In this document: positions 7,487 to 14,582 of the stretch, piece after piece
Numbering within the stretch: position 1 is the first letter of the stretch
How the letters are laid out: each line of letters begins with the position of its first letter
Source: Pseudomonadota bacterium
GTDB taxonomy: Bacteria; Bdellovibrionota_B; Oligoflexia; Oligoflexales; CAIYRB01
Assembly (NCBI GenBank): GCA_026390445.1
Contig: JAPLFX010000005.1
Location: 1-43,333, forward strand
Direction: 5' to 3'
DNA length: 43,333 bases
The notes under the pieces: generated by a model
Database searches by the model: none
What the model was told of the DNA's origin: nothing
What the model saw: only the letters and a program-made list of their open reading frames with translations
Program-made: the position numbers and the translations under genes

Positions 7487-10075
7487 TTACCTTTTGGGGC
7501 GACGGCCGCGGACCGCGAGATCCTCGGATAATGCGATGGCCAGGACGTCGTTGAGCACGCCGGCGGCAGTGACCTCAGCACCGGCGCCGGGACCGCTGAC
7601 GATTAAAGGATTTTGTTTGTAGCGTTTGGTCGTAATGGTGACCTGGTTGTCGGTGCCGCGGAGTCGGCCGAGTGGGGCGGCGCTCTCGATCTCCTCCAGG
7701 CCAACGGTGACACGGTCCGAGGTGATGCGAGCGACGTAACGGATGCAGCGATGGTTGCGACGTGCGGCGGCGATGCGCTCTGCCCAGGCGACGTCTAAAC
7801 CGCGTAGATTTTGCAAGAAAACTTTTGGTTCTGGCGAGCTGAGCTCCGCGGGAAACAGCGGCTCTACGGTGATGTCTTCGATATTCATGCGAATGCCGAG
7901 GGTGCGGGCTAGAATCAATGCCTTACGGGCGACGTCCATTCCGCTGAGATCCTCGCGCGGATCTGGCTCGGTAAAGCCGAGTGAATGGGCTCGGCCGACA
8001 GCCTCGGCAAAGGGTGAGCCTGCCTCGAGTTCGGTCATCAGATAGCCAAGGGTTCCAGAAAAGCAGCCAAGGATCATTTCGATATGGTCGCCAGCTTCTT
8101 GCAGCTTCGCTAGGGTATCGAGGATCGGTAGGCCGGCGCCGACGGTGGCCTCGTATCGCAGTTGGACACCGTGCTCGGCCGCAGTGGCGAACAGCTCGTC
8201 AAACTGCGCCTGGGCGACGGCCAGCGGCTTTTTGTTGGCGACGGCAACGTGCCAGCCGGCGCGTAGCGCCTCGAGGAGCAGTGGGGCCGAGTCTTCGGCG
8301 GTGGTATCGATGAACACGCCTTTATGGACCGGAAGCTGCCACAGCTTGCGCTGCAGGTCGGTGATCATGCTCGCCACAGACATCTTCTTTTGGCGGCGAT
8401 CGGATGGCGGATGCAGCGATCCGCCTTTGTCCTTGGTCAGCAGAATATTGTTGATGTCGCTTGCCGACATGCCTTGTTCGCGAACAAAGGAGCCAGAACT
8501 GTCCACGAGGGCCAAGCAATTCAGACTGAGCTGCATTTTGTTTTGGTAATAGGACTGCTGCGCTTGGAGCTGACGCAGGAGCGTGCGGCCGATTTGGCCG
8601 ATGCCGTAGACGGCCAGGCACACCTCGCCGTCGGCTTGCGGCGGCAAGGCCCGCAGCTTCTCGAGGCGAAACTCGCGATGCAGGCTGATCAAGGCTTCAG
8701 GAACAGCGGCCTCCTCCGTGACGACCGAGATATTCAGTTCGGAGGATCCTTGGGCGATCGCCTCGACATTGACCTTCGCGCGGGCCAATGCCGTAAAGGA
8801 GCGAGCGGCAATCCCAGGGGTACCTTGCATGCCAAGGCCGACAATGGCGATGACGGCTTGGCCATCGCGAGAACGGATCTCATCGATGAGGTTGTGTTCT
8901 AGTTCAAACTGAAAAGCTTCTTTGAGGGCTCGTACGGCCGATTTGGCTTCGCTGCTCGGTACCACAAAACACAGATTGGCCTCGCTTGACGCTTGGCTGA
9001 TGACGGCGACCGAGATGCCGTGTTGTGCCAAGGCGCCAAAGGTCCGGGCGGCGATCCCGGGGACCCCCATCATGCCACTTCCCTCGACGGCGATCAGCGA
9101 TTGACTCATCACCGCCGTGAGCGCTTTCACCGGGAAGGCGCCAGGTGGCACATCACCGGCGATGCGGGTTCCGGCAATTTCTAGGTTGAAGGTGCCACGC
9201 ACCGTCAGGGGAATCTGATGCTTGAGCAGCGGGATGATGGTGCGAGGATGGAGGACTTTGGCGCCGTAGTAAGCGAGCTCAGCGGCTTCACGGTAATGCA
9301 GCTCGGGGACGATCCGTGCCTCCTTGACGTGGCGTGGATCGGCGGTCAGAAGGCCATCCACCTCTTTATAGAGCGTCACGGACGCGGCGTTGAGGCAATG
9401 GCCGAGGACCGTAGCGGAAAGGTCCGAGCCACCGCGACCAAGAGTCACCAGAGCGCCGCCTGGGCCAGTCCCGATAAAACCCGGCACGATCACCAGCTGA
9501 CCGCGGTCCAAGGCCGGCAGGACTTGGGCCTTCACTCGCGCCGTGGTCTGGTCCAAATCCGGGAACAAGCTCCCGTATTGGCGTTCGACGATGATCAGCT
9601 CGGTGGCATCGATGTACTTGGCGTCGATGCCTCGCTCCTGCAGCACTTCGCAGACCAGCTTGGCCAAGGTGCGTTCGCCGCGGGCGGCGGTCATATCGAG
9701 GACGCGCTGGGTGTGTTCGCGCAGTGTTGCCAGGCTCTGGCAGATCGAACCGAGTTCATCTGCCGCCTGGTCAATCCACTGGTGCATGCGTTCCAGGCGA
9801 CCGGGCTCCTTTAACAAGGCCGCAGCGGCGTCATGATGGCGGCGGCGGAAGGTTTCCTGGGCGGGATAATAGTCGCCGCCGCGCACCGCCGTCTGGGCGG
9901 CGTCGAGCAGCAAGTCCGTGACTTTAGCCATGGCCGAGAAGACCAGCAGCAGACCACCCGGGTCGTTTGCGACAATCCCGGAGATGACCCCAATCACGAC
10001 TTCAATGGCGCGGTGGTCTTGGACCGAGGTGCCGCCAAACTTCGCCACATGATAACGCCGAGCCGTTGTGTTCAC
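7487..10075 (-). CDS. thrA: Bifunctional aspartate kinase / homoserine dehydrogenase
   Basis: An 862-residue fusion enzyme catalysing the first and third steps from aspartate to threonine and methionine. The kinase domain (about 9-300) has KFGGTSV (12-18) and TLGRGGSDLSAT (211-222). Two ACT regulatory domains follow (about 325-395 and 405-475, each with a PGIAAR motif), so feedback inhibition by an end product is expected. The homoserine dehydrogenase domain (about 485-862) has the NAD(P) motif YGIGQIGR (490-497), ANKKP (613-617), and EPDPREDLSGMDVARK (703-718) with the catalytic Asp and Lys. It is slightly longer than E. coli ThrA (820). It starts with GTG, with AGGA 6 nt upstream. It heads the thrABC operon and probably has its own promoter at 10107-10115. 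Confidence 0.96.
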   Translation of the reverse strand: MNTTARRYHVAKFGGTSVQDHRAIEVVIGVISGIVANDPGGLLLVFSAMAKVTDLLLDAAQTAVRGGDYYPAQETFRRRHHDAAAALLKEPGRLERMHQWIDQAADELGSICQSLATLREHTQRVLDMTAARGERTLAKLVCEVLQERGIDAKYIDATELIIVERQYGSLFPDLDQTTARVKAQVLPALDRGQLVIVPGFIGTGPGGALVTLGRGGSDLSATVLGHCLNAASVTLYKEVDGLLTADPRHVKEARIVPELHYREAAELAYYGAKVLHPRTIIPLLKHQIPLTVRGTFNLEIAGTRIAGDVPPGAFPVKALTAVMSQSLIAVEGSGMMGVPGIAARTFGALAQHGISVAVISQASSEANLCFVVPSSEAKSAVRALKEAFQFELEHNLIDEIRSRDGQAVIAIVGLGMQGTPGIAARSFTALARAKVNVEAIAQGSSELNISVVTEEAAVPEALISLHREFRLEKLRALPPQADGEVCLAVYGIGQIGRTLLRQLQAQQSYYQNKMQLSLNCLALVDSSGSFVREQGMSASDINNILLTKDKGGSLHPPSDRRQKKMSVASMITDLQRKLWQLPVHKGVFIDTTAEDSAPLLLEALRAGWHVAVANKKPLAVAQAQFDELFATAAEHGVQLRYEATVGAGLPILDTLAKLQEAGDHIEMILGCFSGTLGYLMTELEAGSPFAEAVGRAHSLGFTEPDPREDLSGMDVARKALILARTLGIRMNIEDITVEPLFPAELSSPEPKVFLQNLRGLDVAWAERIAAARRNHRCIRYVARITSDRVTVGLEEIESAAPLGRLRGTDNQVTITTKRYKQNPLIVSGPGAGAEVTAAGVLNDVLAIALSEDLAVRGRRPKR

Positions 10076-10106
10076 CTGGATTCCTGCAGGAAAGGGTCAA
10101 GGTCGC

Positions 10107-10115
10107 ATTCTAGCA
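10107..10115 (-). promoter_or_regulatory. Putative extended -10 promoter for thrABC
   Basis: Reading the minus strand, TGCTAGAAT is an extended -10 element (TGn plus TAGAAT, 5 of 6 to TATAAT). The expected -35 position (TTCGTA) matches poorly, as is common for extended -10 promoters. Transcription would start about 25 nt before the thrA GTG. The leader is too short for a classic threonine attenuator, and I see no Thr/Ile-rich leader peptide. Confidence 0.45.
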
Positions 10116-10170
10116 TGAATAACCACGGTTACGAATCCTGGTTGCAACGCATGGTTACATTTCGGCCGTG

Positions 10171-10283
10171 GCTTGGTTGCATAAATCCTGCCCTCCCGCA
10201 TTCCCGCTCTCCCAGTTGCGCTGAATAAAGCCCAAAAACTGGGAGGGCGGGAATGCGGGAGGGCAGGATTTATGCAACCAAGC
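10171..10283. repeat. Long near-perfect inverted repeat (47-bp arms, 19-nt loop)
   Basis: Left arm 10171-10217 and right arm 10237-10283 are reverse complements with a single mismatch (position 10208), separated by a 19-nt loop. A CGGCCG on each side (10163-10168 and 10287-10292) extends the symmetry with a small bulge. The inner part of the arms is a run of C/T-rich triplets, the outer part contains GGTTGCATAAATCC. It lies 31 bp after the lepA stop and 96 bp before thrA. There is no U-tract after the stem, and the stem is far longer than an intrinsic terminator. It could be a small non-autonomous mobile element (MITE-like) or REP-like repeat that also separates the two transcripts. I found no second copy in this window. 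Confidence 0.9.
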
Positions 10284-10313
10284 TATCGGCCGTTAACCGA
10301 GAAGCAACTTTGA

Positions 10314-12116
10314 TCAGTCATCAATCTGCAAAATGGCCATAAACGCATCTTGTGGGATCTCGACGCTCCCGACCTGCTTCATCCGCTTCTTGCCGGCTTT
10401 CTGTTTTTCGAGGAGCTTTCTTTTGCGCGAAATATCGCCGCCGTAGCACTTGGCAGTGACATCTTTACGCATCGCCGCGACGGTTTCGCGGGCGACGATT
10501 TTGCCCCCGATGGCACCTTGAATAGCGATCTGGAACATCTGCCGCGGCAGGATGTCTTTGAGCTTCTTGCACAAGGAGCGGCCACGGATGGCCGCGGTGG
10601 CGCGGTGGACGATACAGGATAGCGCGTCGACCGGCTCATTGTTGACCAGGATGTCGAGCTTGACCAAGTCCCCGGGACGGTACTCGGTGACGTCATAGTC
10701 CATCGAGGCATAGCCACGGGAAATGCTTTTCAACTTATCGTGGAAGTCGAAGATCATTTCGTTCATCGGGATTTCGTAGGTGATCTTGACCCTTTTTGCC
10801 GTCAGGTAATCGAGGCCTTTTTGTACGCCGCGACGTTCGGTGAGCAGCTTAAGTAGGCCGCCGATGTATTCTTCGGGCGTGTGAATGGTCAGCAAGACGT
10901 AAGGCTCTTCGATGCGGTCGATCTTGGTTGGATCGGGCATCTTGGAGGGGTTTTCGATGCTAGTGACCTGCCCGTCGACACCGTGCATATGGTAGACGAC
11001 GGTCGGTGCGGTAAAAATTAGATCGAGGTTATACTCGCGCTCGAGGCGCTCCTGGATGATGTCCATATGGAGCAAGCCCAAGAAGCCGACGCGGTAGCCC
11101 ATGCCAAGGGCGTTAGAACTTTCCAGTTCGAAGGTCAACGATGCGTCGTTGAGCTGCAGCTTTTCGAACGATTCCTTCAGCAACTGGTACTCGCTGGAGT
11201 CGACCGGGAAGATGCCGCCAAAGACCATTTGACGGGCCTTTTGGAACCCGGACAGTGGGCTGGCAGCCGGTCTGTCCGGATTGGTAATGGTGTCGCCGAC
11301 ACGCGTGTCGCCTACGCCTTTGATGGAGCCAGCGACAAAGCCGACTTCGCCAGCCACTAAGCCGGCAAATTCAACCTGCTTCGGCATCAGCTTGCCGATT
11401 TTTAACACCTCGAAAATCTTGCCCGACGACATCATCTGCATCTTTTGGTTCTTGCGCAGCTCGCCCGCCATGACCCGAATCAGCGACACGGCGCCAAGAT
11501 AAGGGTCGAACCAGCTATCAAAGATCAGCGCTTGCAGTGGCTCTTCGCGACGCACCTTCGGTGGTGGCACGCGTTTGACGATGGCCTCAAGCACATCCTT
11601 GATGCCAATGCGTGCCTTGGCGCTGGCGAGGACGGCCTCGCTGCCATCGAGCGCTAACTCCTCTTCGATTTCGCCGCGGACCTTGTCCGGATCTGCACTG
11701 GGCAGATCGATCTTGTTGATGACCGGGATCAGGGTCAGGTTGGCGGCCATTGCGAGCGATACATTGGCGACCGTCTGGGCCTCGACGCCTTGGCTAGCAT
11801 CGACGATGACCAGGGCTCCTTCACAGGCGGCCAGGCTGCGCGACACCTCGTAGCTGAAGTCGACGTGGCCAGGGGTGTCGATGAGGTTGAACAGGTACGA
11901 GTGGCCGTCGTCCGCTTTGTAGATCATCGAGCAGGTCTGGGCCTTGATCGTGATGCCGCGTTCGCGCTCGATGTCCATGCTGTCGAGCACCTGCTCGCGC
12001 ATCTCACGCTGTGACAGGGTCCCGGTGAACTCGATCAAGCGGTCGGCGAGGGTCGATTTGCCGTGATCGATGTGTGCAATAATACAGAAGTTTCTAATGA
12101 AATTGGGATCGTCCAT
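10314..12116 (-). CDS. lepA: Elongation factor 4 (LepA), ribosome back-translocase GTPase
   Basis: A 600-residue translational GTPase of the EF-G-like family, the usual LepA length. The G domain has AHIDHGKST (14-22), DTPGHVDF (80-87) and NKIDLPS; the C-terminal LepA-specific region ends with [19 protein letters not shown], typical of the family. LepA acts on the ribosome and affects translocation and initiation under stress. The start codon is ATG at 12116 with AAGG upstream. It is often paired with lepB for signal peptidase; no such gene is next to it here. It is divergent from the small lipoprotein gene at 12230 and followed by the long palindrome. Confidence 0.97.
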   Translation of the reverse strand: MDDPNFIRNFCIIAHIDHGKSTLADRLIEFTGTLSQREMREQVLDSMDIERERGITIKAQTCSMIYKADDGHSYLFNLIDTPGHVDFSYEVSRSLAACEGALVIVDASQGVEAQTVANVSLAMAANLTLIPVINKIDLPSADPDKVRGEIEEELALDGSEAVLASAKARIGIKDVLEAIVKRVPPPKVRREEPLQALIFDSWFDPYLGAVSLIRVMAGELRKNQKMQMMSSGKIFEVLKIGKLMPKQVEFAGLVAGEVGFVAGSIKGVGDTRVGDTITNPDRPAASPLSGFQKARQMVFGGIFPVDSSEYQLLKESFEKLQLNDASLTFELESSNALGMGYRVGFLGLLHMDIIQERLEREYNLDLIFTAPTVVYHMHGVDGQVTSIENPSKMPDPTKIDRIEEPYVLLTIHTPEEYIGGLLKLLTERRGVQKGLDYLTAKRVKITYEIPMNEMIFDFHDKLKSISRGYASMDYDVTEYRPGDLVKLDILVNNEPVDALSCIVHRATAAIRGRSLCKKLKDILPRQMFQIAIQGAIGGKIVARETVAAMRKDVTAKCYGGDISRKRKLLEKQKAGKKRMKQVGSVEIPQDAFMAILQIDD

Positions 12117-12229
12117 GGTCCTTGGGAGCCCCTTTCGGGTCTAAGCGGGCTTAAAGTCTGGGCATCAGCGTACCGATGGGATGGGGAGAATAGCGTTTTA
12201 AGGTGATTTTTTCACGGATAATCGATTCC

Positions 12230-12610
12230 ATGACCCGACTCAACCAGCTGGCTACCGTGCTCCTCTTCACCTCGACCCTGCTCAGTGCGGTCGGGTGCGA
12301 AACCACTGCGACAAAGCTTGAGCCCGAAGTGCCCCAGCGCACGCACTACACCCTGCGTGAAGGCAAAGCGACGAGGTACTCAGAACCGTTGCCAACCCGG
12401 ACCGATTTCATCGTCGAATGGCACTATACCAATGGTCGGACCGAAGAATTAACCGGCTTTCATGCCTGGGATTTTATCGGTCAAGGACGCTACAGCATGG
12501 TCGAAGTAATGGGCGAGGACGGCAGCATCAGCCATCGCTTGTTTGATTTCGATGGCGATGGCCATACCGATCTCATTTGGGATGTTAAAAGCAACGCTCC
12601 CGAGCGCTAG
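12230..12610 (+). CDS. Small putative lipoprotein with an acidic DxDGDG motif
   Basis: A 126-residue protein with a short basic start, a hydrophobic segment and a lipobox-like SAVGC at residues 19-23. I start it at the ATG at 12230; a GTG at 12203 is in frame but would put 9 extra residues before the signal peptide. Near the C-terminus FDFDGDGHTDLIWDV resembles a calcium-binding loop of the DxDGDG type (as in EF-hand, dockerin and FG-GAP-like proteins). The rest is not recognised. No strong ribosome site is visible. It is convergent with the SPOR-domain gene, 40 bp away. Confidence 0.65.
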   Translation: MTRLNQLATVLLFTSTLLSAVGCETTATKLEPEVPQRTHYTLREGKATRYSEPLPTRTDFIVEWHYTNGRTEELTGFHAWDFIGQGRYSMVEVMGEDGSISHRLFDFDGDGHTDLIWDVKSNAPER

Positions 12611-12650
12611 GGCAGGCTGGGGGCTAGCCGAGGCAAGCGTGGTCGTGGTC

Positions 12651-13151
12651 TTACTGTAGCTTGACGACTCTAGTGGCCAAGGCATAGCGCTGTTGGACGG
12701 CGATGGCTGCCCGGTCGGCATCTTTTTGGTTGGCAAACAGACCTTGGCGAATCCGGTAGACCACCCGTCCGGAGCGGGCCAGTGGTGTGTAGTAGGCCTC
12801 GACGCCCTGCTCGTGCAGTCCATCGATGATGCGCTCGGCCTCGTCGCGTTCGGTCGCCACCTTGATCTCCAAGGTGAAGCTGTCTTTGCCAGATTGTTCT
12901 GCGTCGCCACTCTTGGCGTGAAGGGTCGCTGGGGCATGACCCACCGAGGTGTAGAAAAAGGCGGCCTGTGCCTCGGAGGATGCTGCCTTGTCCTCCGCTG
13001 CGGCGGCATCCGGACGTGCAACCTTAGGTACGGGGCGGCCAACGAGCAAAAAGACCGCGCCTAGCAGTACCGTGACAAAAGTTGTTAGGGCGACGATGAG
13101 GCGCACCGAGGAAGGGGCCTGAAGCTCTTGATTGGGCAATGGGAACCTCAT
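12651..13151 (-). CDS. SPOR-domain membrane protein
   Basis: A 166-residue bitopic inner-membrane protein: a short cytoplasmic start, one transmembrane segment (about 17-38, LIVALTTFVTVLLGAVFLLV), an Ala/Glu/Asp-rich linker, and a C-terminal SPOR domain (about 90-165). SPOR domains bind denuded peptidoglycan glycan strands at the division site. The pattern FTLEIKVATERDEAERII ... GVEAYYTPL ... VYRIRQGLFANQKDADRAA is typical. The architecture resembles small FtsN/DedD-like proteins, so a part in cell division or septal wall remodelling is likely, but the exact role cannot be read from sequence. Confidence 0.82.
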   Translation of the reverse strand: MRFPLPNQELQAPSSVRLIVALTTFVTVLLGAVFLLVGRPVPKVARPDAAAAEDKAASSEAQAAFFYTSVGHAPATLHAKSGDAEQSGKDSFTLEIKVATERDEAERIIDGLHEQGVEAYYTPLARSGRVVYRIRQGLFANQKDADRAAIAVQQRYALATRVVKLQ

Positions 13152-13323
13152 TGCACTTGGTCATGTAGGGGGTAAGTCTATTGTATCAAGCCGCGACTGG
13201 CCTGCCATCTTTTAGAAAAAAATAAATATTAACAGGGTCTTGGGGATTGATGCGGGGGTTGTCCTTGGTCTTGGGCGAGGTCGTGCCGATGTTTCTTGTG
13301 GGCTTCCAACCAGGGTCCTAAGC

Positions 13324-14433
13324 ATGATGAATCGCCCCGTTAAACATCAGTACCTGCCAACTCTGGATGGCTGGCGGGCGGTCGCGATCCTCGGGGTCTT
13401 AATGTGCCATGGGTTCGACTATCCATTGTCGGACGTCGGTCCGTGGGCGAACCCGCGCTTGTTTGCATGGACGCGTTTGGGGGCCTACGGGGTCGACATC
13501 TTTTTTGGCCTTAGCGGCTTTCTCATCACCAGGCGACTCCTGGAGGAGTTAGACCTTCGGGGGCGCATCGATCTGGCTCAATTTTATGGCCGCCGCGCCT
13601 TTCGCATCTTGCCGCCGGTGATCGTCTATTTAAGCGTGATGGCGTTGCTGACACTAGTCGGAGTGTTGACCATAGCGCCCATCCAATTCGCTGGCAGTGT
13701 GTTGTTTTTTCGCAACTTCCAAGGTTCTGCGACCAGAGATGGGTGGTACACCGGACATTTTTGGTCGCTGAGTGTTGAAGAACATTTTTACTTGTTCTGG
13801 CCCCTGGTGTTGGCTGGGCTTGGGAGCACGCGCTCCCGCCTGTTTGCCGTGATCTTTGCCGCCGTGGTAGCTGCGTGGCGCTGGCACGAATATCAGCAGC
13901 CGTGGTTTGGGCAGCTGTTTCCTAAGGATATTTTCTTTGCACGCAGCGATATGCGCCTCGATTCGCTGATGTGGGGCGCTTGGGGGGCCTTGATGTTCGA
14001 GAGCAGCTGGTGGTCCCATGTCTGGCGTCGGGCATCCAGTCGCTGGCTATGGCTCGCCGCGGTTGGGGCGCTGATCGCCAGCTTTCGCTTCAAAGAGGTG
14101 AACCTGATCACCGTGCAGGGGCTGCTGATCGTGGCTCTGTTGACCGGCACGGTACTGCGGCCGTCTGGACTGCGGGCGCGACTGCTCGAGAGCCGGCCCC
14201 TGCGCTATCTCGGACGACTATCGTATAGCTTGTACATCTGGCAGCAGTTTTTTTTAGTTGGATCGCGCGAAACGCGACCCTTGCCGCTGCCGCTAGTCCA
14301 AACGTGGCCATGGAACATCGTCACGATGGTGCTGATGGTCGGGCTTAGCTACTACCTGGTGGAACGACCGATGATTGAGCTCGGCCGACGCCTCCTCCAG
14401 CGCCCTGCAAAAAAGTCGGCAGACCTAGGCTAA
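13324..14433 (+). CDS. Acyltransferase 3 family membrane protein
   Basis: A polytopic membrane protein of 369 residues of the acyltransferase-3 family (the OafA/NodX/WecH group), which O-acylates surface glycans or other envelope molecules. The N-terminal signature LPTLDGWRAVAILGVLMCHG contains the conserved catalytic-site histidine, and GVDIFFGLSGFLIT and SVEEHFYLFWPL are further family hallmarks. About ten hydrophobic segments are visible. No SGNH domain follows. The start is one of two adjacent ATGs (13324 or 13327) with a weak AGGG upstream; a GTG-type start further upstream at 13240 would add a poor N-terminus. The donor and acceptor are unknown. It stands alone on the plus strand. Confidence 0.87.
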   Translation: MMNRPVKHQYLPTLDGWRAVAILGVLMCHGFDYPLSDVGPWANPRLFAWTRLGAYGVDIFFGLSGFLITRRLLEELDLRGRIDLAQFYGRRAFRILPPVIVYLSVMALLTLVGVLTIAPIQFAGSVLFFRNFQGSATRDGWYTGHFWSLSVEEHFYLFWPLVLAGLGSTRSRLFAVIFAAVVAAWRWHEYQQPWFGQLFPKDIFFARSDMRLDSLMWGAWGALMFESSWWSHVWRRASSRWLWLAAVGALIASFRFKEVNLITVQGLLIVALLTGTVLRPSGLRARLLESRPLRYLGRLSYSLYIWQQFFLVGSRETRPLPLPLVQTWPWNIVTMVLMVGLSYYLVERPMIELGRRLLQRPAKKSADLG

Positions 14434-14582
14434 TCTCTTATTCTGTCATGGAAAATAGCTTGTGATCTCGGTCTAGACCTTTACAGTGGTGGGACCTTTG
14501 GGTCTCCTTCACGGTTGACGATCTAAGCATAGGCACGCCCTGGGCCAGGGCCCCGAGTGTCGCATGCAGAAAGTAGGTGCGG

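Noticed and set aside
7122-7622. A 166-codon plus-strand open frame antisense to thrB and the end of thrA
   Set aside because: It crosses two well-supported genes and their intergenic junction and shows no protein-like composition.
9218-9814. A 198-codon plus-strand open frame antisense to thrA
   Set aside because: It has no ribosome site, no recognisable domain, and lies wholly inside the well-supported thrA frame; a GC-rich gene gives long antisense frames by chance.
10076-10170. A threonine attenuator with leader peptide upstream of thrA
   Set aside because: The distance from the probable promoter to the GTG is about 25 nt, and there is no short frame rich in Thr or Ile codons. The large palindrome lies upstream of that promoter.
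10171-10283. The palindrome as a plain rho-independent terminator of lepA
   Set aside because: The stem is 47 bp and no U-tract follows on either strand, so it does not fit the standard form, though it may still stop transcripts in another way.
12449-13042. A 197-codon minus-strand open frame over the SPOR gene
   Set aside because: It overlaps the SPOR-domain frame on the same strand and the lipoprotein gene on the other, and its composition (Pro, Arg, Thr, Ser rich) looks like an out-of-frame reading.
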